Part shown: positions 61,318 through 64,000 of the stretch, one piece after another
Layout of the letters: each line of letters opens with the position of its first letter
How positions within the stretch are numbered: position 1 is the first letter of the stretch
Origin: Sphingomonas telluris
GTDB lineage: Bacteria; Pseudomonadota; Alphaproteobacteria; Sphingomonadales; Sphingomonadaceae
DNA length: 64,000 bases
NCBI RefSeq assembly: GCF_022568775.1
Contig: NZ_JAKZHW010000001.1
Span: 1,364,001 to 1,428,000, forward strand
Reading direction: 5' to 3'
The notes under the pieces: generated by a model
The model's input: the letters and a program-made list of their open reading frames with translations, nothing else
Databases searched by the model: none
Told to the model about the DNA's origin: nothing
Translations under genes and position numbers: made by a program

Positions 61318-63381
61318 TTACCTGGGCGATCGCTCCCGCATGAGGTCGCGAAGGAACTCCGACCCAGGCTTCGTCCCGGTGACCAGAAGGCTGTCCCGCG
61401 CCCGAGTGCAGGCGACGTAGAGCAGCCGTCGCTCTGTCTCGTAGATGTCGTCAAGCTCGGCTTCATCCGCAGCGTCGGCGACCCGCTCATCGAGGGGCAG
61501 CACGCCCTCGTCGCAGCACATCACCACGACCGACTTGAACTCAAGACCTTTCGCAAGGTGCATGACGCTAATGGTCGGTCGCGCACCATTAGACGCACGC
61601 TCAACCGCTGCTTTCGCACGCTCGACAAGCTGTGGAGTGCGCACGAAGATTCCGATCTCGTCAGGAGCAGCGCCAGCTTCAATCGAAGCATCAATGAACT
61701 GCGCGACCGCAGCGGCTTCGTCGTTTGCCGATCCGCAGACCTCGACATGCGGAGGTGGTCCCTCGAATACGGAGATTGTGCCGCGGCGTTCGTCCTCCAC
61801 CCCATCGACATCCCGCAGTTGTTCGGGAAGCAACCGATCGGCCGCGGAGCGGATCTGCTGTGACGTGCGATAGCAGACCTTGAGCGTCGATGAGCGACCG
61901 CGAACATCAACGCCGAGGCTCTTCCATGAGTAGGGATGCTGAAAGATCCGCTGTCCCAAATCGCCTGCAAAGAAGAGAGTGTTCTCGCCGACGGGAGCGA
62001 TAGCCGCGAAGAACCGAAGCTCGGCCGGACCGAGATCCTGCGCCTCATCGATCAAGATGTGGTCGAATGGCTTCTCTGACTTGGCCGAGTAAGTTTCGGC
62101 CAGCTCGCTAAACATCGTCGCCCAGGTCGTGAGGCCCTGCTCGGTAATGACAGAGCGGACACTCTCGAACACCGGCCAGAGCCGCTCCCGCTGGTTCGGT
62201 CCCAAGCGGCTCTTTCGGCCCATGCGTTGCACGTCGCGGAAAGCCTCAGCGCTCGCAATACCCCAGGCGTCGATGACATGCGTCCATTCCGACAGCAGGA
62301 AGCGCTCCGAAAACCCACGGACGTTGTGCTGCTCAGCAGCCTTCTTGAGCAGGCCCCGTAGCAACTGCTCGCCTGCGATCCGCGGTCGAGCGCCATGGAC
62401 CAGCTGGAAGAGTTGCTCGGCCACGCGCTGGAATGACTCGACCGTGATCCGCCGCACTACTCCGCTCGTCTCAGGCGAGAGCACCGCGAGCTTCTTCTTG
62501 AGAGCATCGGCGAGCGGGTCGGAGAACGTGGTTAGAAGGATGCGCGCTCGTGGATTAGTCTTGGCCAGACGAACAGCACGATGAAGCGCCACGATCGTCT
62601 TCCCCGTCCCCGCTGAGCCTGCCACTCGTGCGGATCCGCCATGATCTCGCTCGACCGAGCTTCGCTGCGACGGGTGCAGGAATACGCCCCACTTGTCCCA
62701 AGGAAACGAGAGGGCCTGCTCCAGCTCTTCCTGATCCGCGATCGGACGGATGCGCCTGAGCGTGTCGGGGTGTTCGTATGGGTTGATCGTAGCGGCTGGT
62801 GCAGGCGCAGGAAGCTTTCCCGTCGCCGCAAATTCGAGCAACGCTTCCGCCGCTTCATCGGGTAGGTGGGCAGCAAGCTTGAAGAAGCCATCTTCGGTTG
62901 CGCCGCGCACGTCTTCAACCCAGTCGGCCGGCACGCCGACAGACATGAGCTGATCCTCATCGAGTCCCGCAAAGACCGGAAGCTCCTCGGCAGCAGGAGC
63001 CTCAGTGAGACTTTCAAAATTGAAGGCGGAGGGCTGCTGAGTCTCCTCGACCAACTCCCGCACTTCGATGATCTGCATTGCGCCGGTGCGCGGGTGCGCC
63101 TCAATCCGCCGGCGCTCGGCCCACACGTAGGCTGGATCGTGGTGGCCAACATAGGCAACGAGCACGCTGTCCGCATTCTTGTGAACGATTAGACGCAGGT
63201 CGCGGTTCACGCGCACTGACCAGAAGTTCGGATCCTTCGACTTGTCGATCCGGTGCATCTGTAGGCCGTTGCCGCTCGGATCGATATGCAGGTCAACGAC
63301 CGTGGATTTCACGGCTTTCGCTTCATGCGCGGGCAGCCGCGCCAGCGCTGCCGTGAAAGTATCAGCAAGATGGAGGTTCAT
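61318..63381 (-). CDS. RelE/ParE-fold domain fused to a UvrD-like helicase
   Basis: A 687-residue fusion. Residues 1-~95 look like a RelE/ParE toxin-fold domain (FTAALARLPAHEAKAV, MHRIDKSKDPNFWSVRVNRDLRLIVHK, VLVAYVGHHDPAYVWAERR). A linker follows, then a superfamily 1A helicase with Walker A GSAGTGKT (255-262), motif II HILIDEAQDLGP, QRIFQHPYSWKSLGV, VMHLAKGLEFKSVVV and the final RRLLYVACTRARDSLLVTG. It probably unwinds or translocates on DNA. The start overlaps the end of the coiled-coil gene by ATGA. Confidence 0.85.
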   Translation of the reverse strand: MNLHLADTFTAALARLPAHEAKAVKSTVVDLHIDPSGNGLQMHRIDKSKDPNFWSVRVNRDLRLIVHKNADSVLVAYVGHHDPAYVWAERRRIEAHPRTGAMQIIEVRELVEETQQPSAFNFESLTEAPAAEELPVFAGLDEDQLMSVGVPADWVEDVRGATEDGFFKLAAHLPDEAAEALLEFAATGKLPAPAPAATINPYEHPDTLRRIRPIADQEELEQALSFPWDKWGVFLHPSQRSSVERDHGGSARVAGSAGTGKTIVALHRAVRLAKTNPRARILLTTFSDPLADALKKKLAVLSPETSGVVRRITVESFQRVAEQLFQLVHGARPRIAGEQLLRGLLKKAAEQHNVRGFSERFLLSEWTHVIDAWGIASAEAFRDVQRMGRKSRLGPNQRERLWPVFESVRSVITEQGLTTWATMFSELAETYSAKSEKPFDHILIDEAQDLGPAELRFFAAIAPVGENTLFFAGDLGQRIFQHPYSWKSLGVDVRGRSSTLKVCYRTSQQIRSAADRLLPEQLRDVDGVEDERRGTISVFEGPPPHVEVCGSANDEAAAVAQFIDASIEAGAAPDEIGIFVRTPQLVERAKAAVERASNGARPTISVMHLAKGLEFKSVVVMCCDEGVLPLDERVADAADEAELDDIYETERRLLYVACTRARDSLLVTGTKPGSEFLRDLMRERSPR

Positions 63382-63881
63382 TCGCTTCGCCGCTTATGGC
63401 GCGCATCTGCAAGGGCCTGCCCAAGAGCAGTGCGGCGAGGCGAGTTCTCTGCCCGCTCCAGCTGCTTCCGCGCTTCAACCAAAAGACGCTCCAGGTTGAC
63501 CAGGCGTAGCTTCGTTTTCGCAATGTCAGCTTCGATAGTCCGCACCGTCTTGCTGGCTTTGGCGACCTGGTCAGGAATCGTAAGCCCATTGCCCTTTAAT
63601 GACCGCCTGGCAGCCTCTCTCCCAGCGTTCTGTGGATTTGCGCCGCGCACCTCGACGACGACATTTGGCTGCGCTTTTTTGGCAGCTTCTCTGGCCTTTC
63701 GTTCGGCCTCCTTCTGCGCAGCCGTAAGCTTCTGGCGTTTCGGCTTCTTGTTGATTTGCTTCTTCGGCTTTTTCAGATGCGCATTTAGATCAATCGGTGC
63801 GGCTCTCGTCTTCGCACGCGACGGCTGCCCGCCCCATGCACGAATGATCGTCGAGCCACCCAGGTATCCCCCCTTACCCAT
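63378..63881 (-). CDS. Basic coiled-coil protein coupled to the RelE-helicase
   Basis: A 167-residue protein. It begins GKGGYLGGSTIIRAWGG, a pattern also seen at the N-terminus of short proteins from mobile elements. A very basic stretch follows (KKPKKQINKKPKRQKL, likely nucleic-acid binding), then a C-terminal coiled coil (VAKASKTVRTIEADIAKTKLRLVNLERLLVEARKQLERAE). It lies upstream of the helicase in the same operon with a four-base overlap, which suggests the two proteins work together, perhaps as a DNA-binding adaptor. No family name can be given. Confidence 0.7.
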   Translation of the reverse strand: MGKGGYLGGSTIIRAWGGQPSRAKTRAAPIDLNAHLKKPKKQINKKPKRQKLTAAQKEAERKAREAAKKAQPNVVVEVRGANPQNAGREAARRSLKGNGLTIPDQVAKASKTVRTIEADIAKTKLRLVNLERLLVEARKQLERAENSPRRTALGQALADARHKRRSE

Positions 63882-64000
63882 CTACGCATTACCCTCCACA
63901 GCCGGTTCGTTCAGACTCTAAAAAATGTAGCCGAACCGACGTCCCCCTGAGGTTGAGCCGACATGTCCGTATTGATTGGCCTGTCCGAACCACGACTCAT
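63882..64000. other. Right edge; nothing firm
   Basis: These 119 bases should contain the promoter of the minus-strand helicase operon. A plus-strand ATG at 63964 opens a frame that runs out of the window after 12 codons (MSVLIGLSEPRL), but this is too short to support a gene. Confidence 0.3.

Overview
The window is GC-rich chromosomal DNA from an alphaproteobacterium, most likely a sphingomonad (Sphingomonas/Sphingomicrobium-like). The evidence is an ATP synthase beta subunit with an Ala/Lys/Pro-rich N-terminal extension, a short epsilon subunit, a Caulobacter/Sphingomonas-type TonB receptor for GlcNAc polymers, a PEP-CTERM protein and a FixL/FixJ pair. No integrase, transposase, plasmid replication gene, rRNA or CRISPR array was seen.

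Layout. 1-3302: 3' end of the F1 ATP synthase operon (atpA end, atpG, atpD, a YHS-like small gene, atpC). 3499-16041: mixed housekeeping and accessory genes: an orphan cpaF, a GNAT, a decayed glycosyltransferase, a queuosine-precursor-type transporter, tRNA-Gly(CCC), a secreted trypsin-like protease, a 43-aa GSGDDR-repeat ORF, a TIR-TPR protein, a MoCF-domain protein, map, a thioesterase, an L,D-transpeptidase, a sugar-nucleotidyltransferase-like gene and glnB. 16132-26860: a surface-glycan cluster with a PglK-like ABC flippase, a polymerase-like membrane protein, PglE/PglF/PglD-like enzymes suggesting a bacillosamine-type sugar, an unusual formyltransferase fusion, a second DegT aminotransferase and a GT4. 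27284-40536: a PEP-CTERM protein and a complete GlcNAc/chitin-oligosaccharide regulon (nagA, SIS-type deaminase and GntR regulator on the minus strand; TonB receptor, GH20 hexosaminidase, fused PTS EIIA-HPr-EI and NagE on the plus strand).

41133-50702 is a respiratory/NO-handling module: SulP transporter, PNPOx-like protein, cyanide/NO-resistant alternative oxidase, FixL-FixJ, a quinol-dependent nitric oxide reductase, a cupin and NnrS. 51108-56339 holds mostly small stress-type genes: two divergent cold-shock-like proteins, a zinc-finger protein, a secreted RcnB-like protein, an HWE/HisKA_2 kinase and a single-domain response regulator. 56717-63881 looks like accessory or defence DNA: a HEPN-like protein next to a uracil-DNA-glycosylase-like protein, a large membrane protein, and a RelE-fold/UvrD-helicase fusion with a basic coiled-coil partner.

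The most unusual pattern is a family of four directly oriented repeats of about 150-185 bp, at 27.0, 40.9, 50.8 and 56.5 kb. Each begins at the anticodon arm of a tRNA-Val(GAC)-like sequence, and each sits on a boundary between the functional blocks above. They look like scars or att-type junctions of modular insertion, but no recombinase gene is visible.
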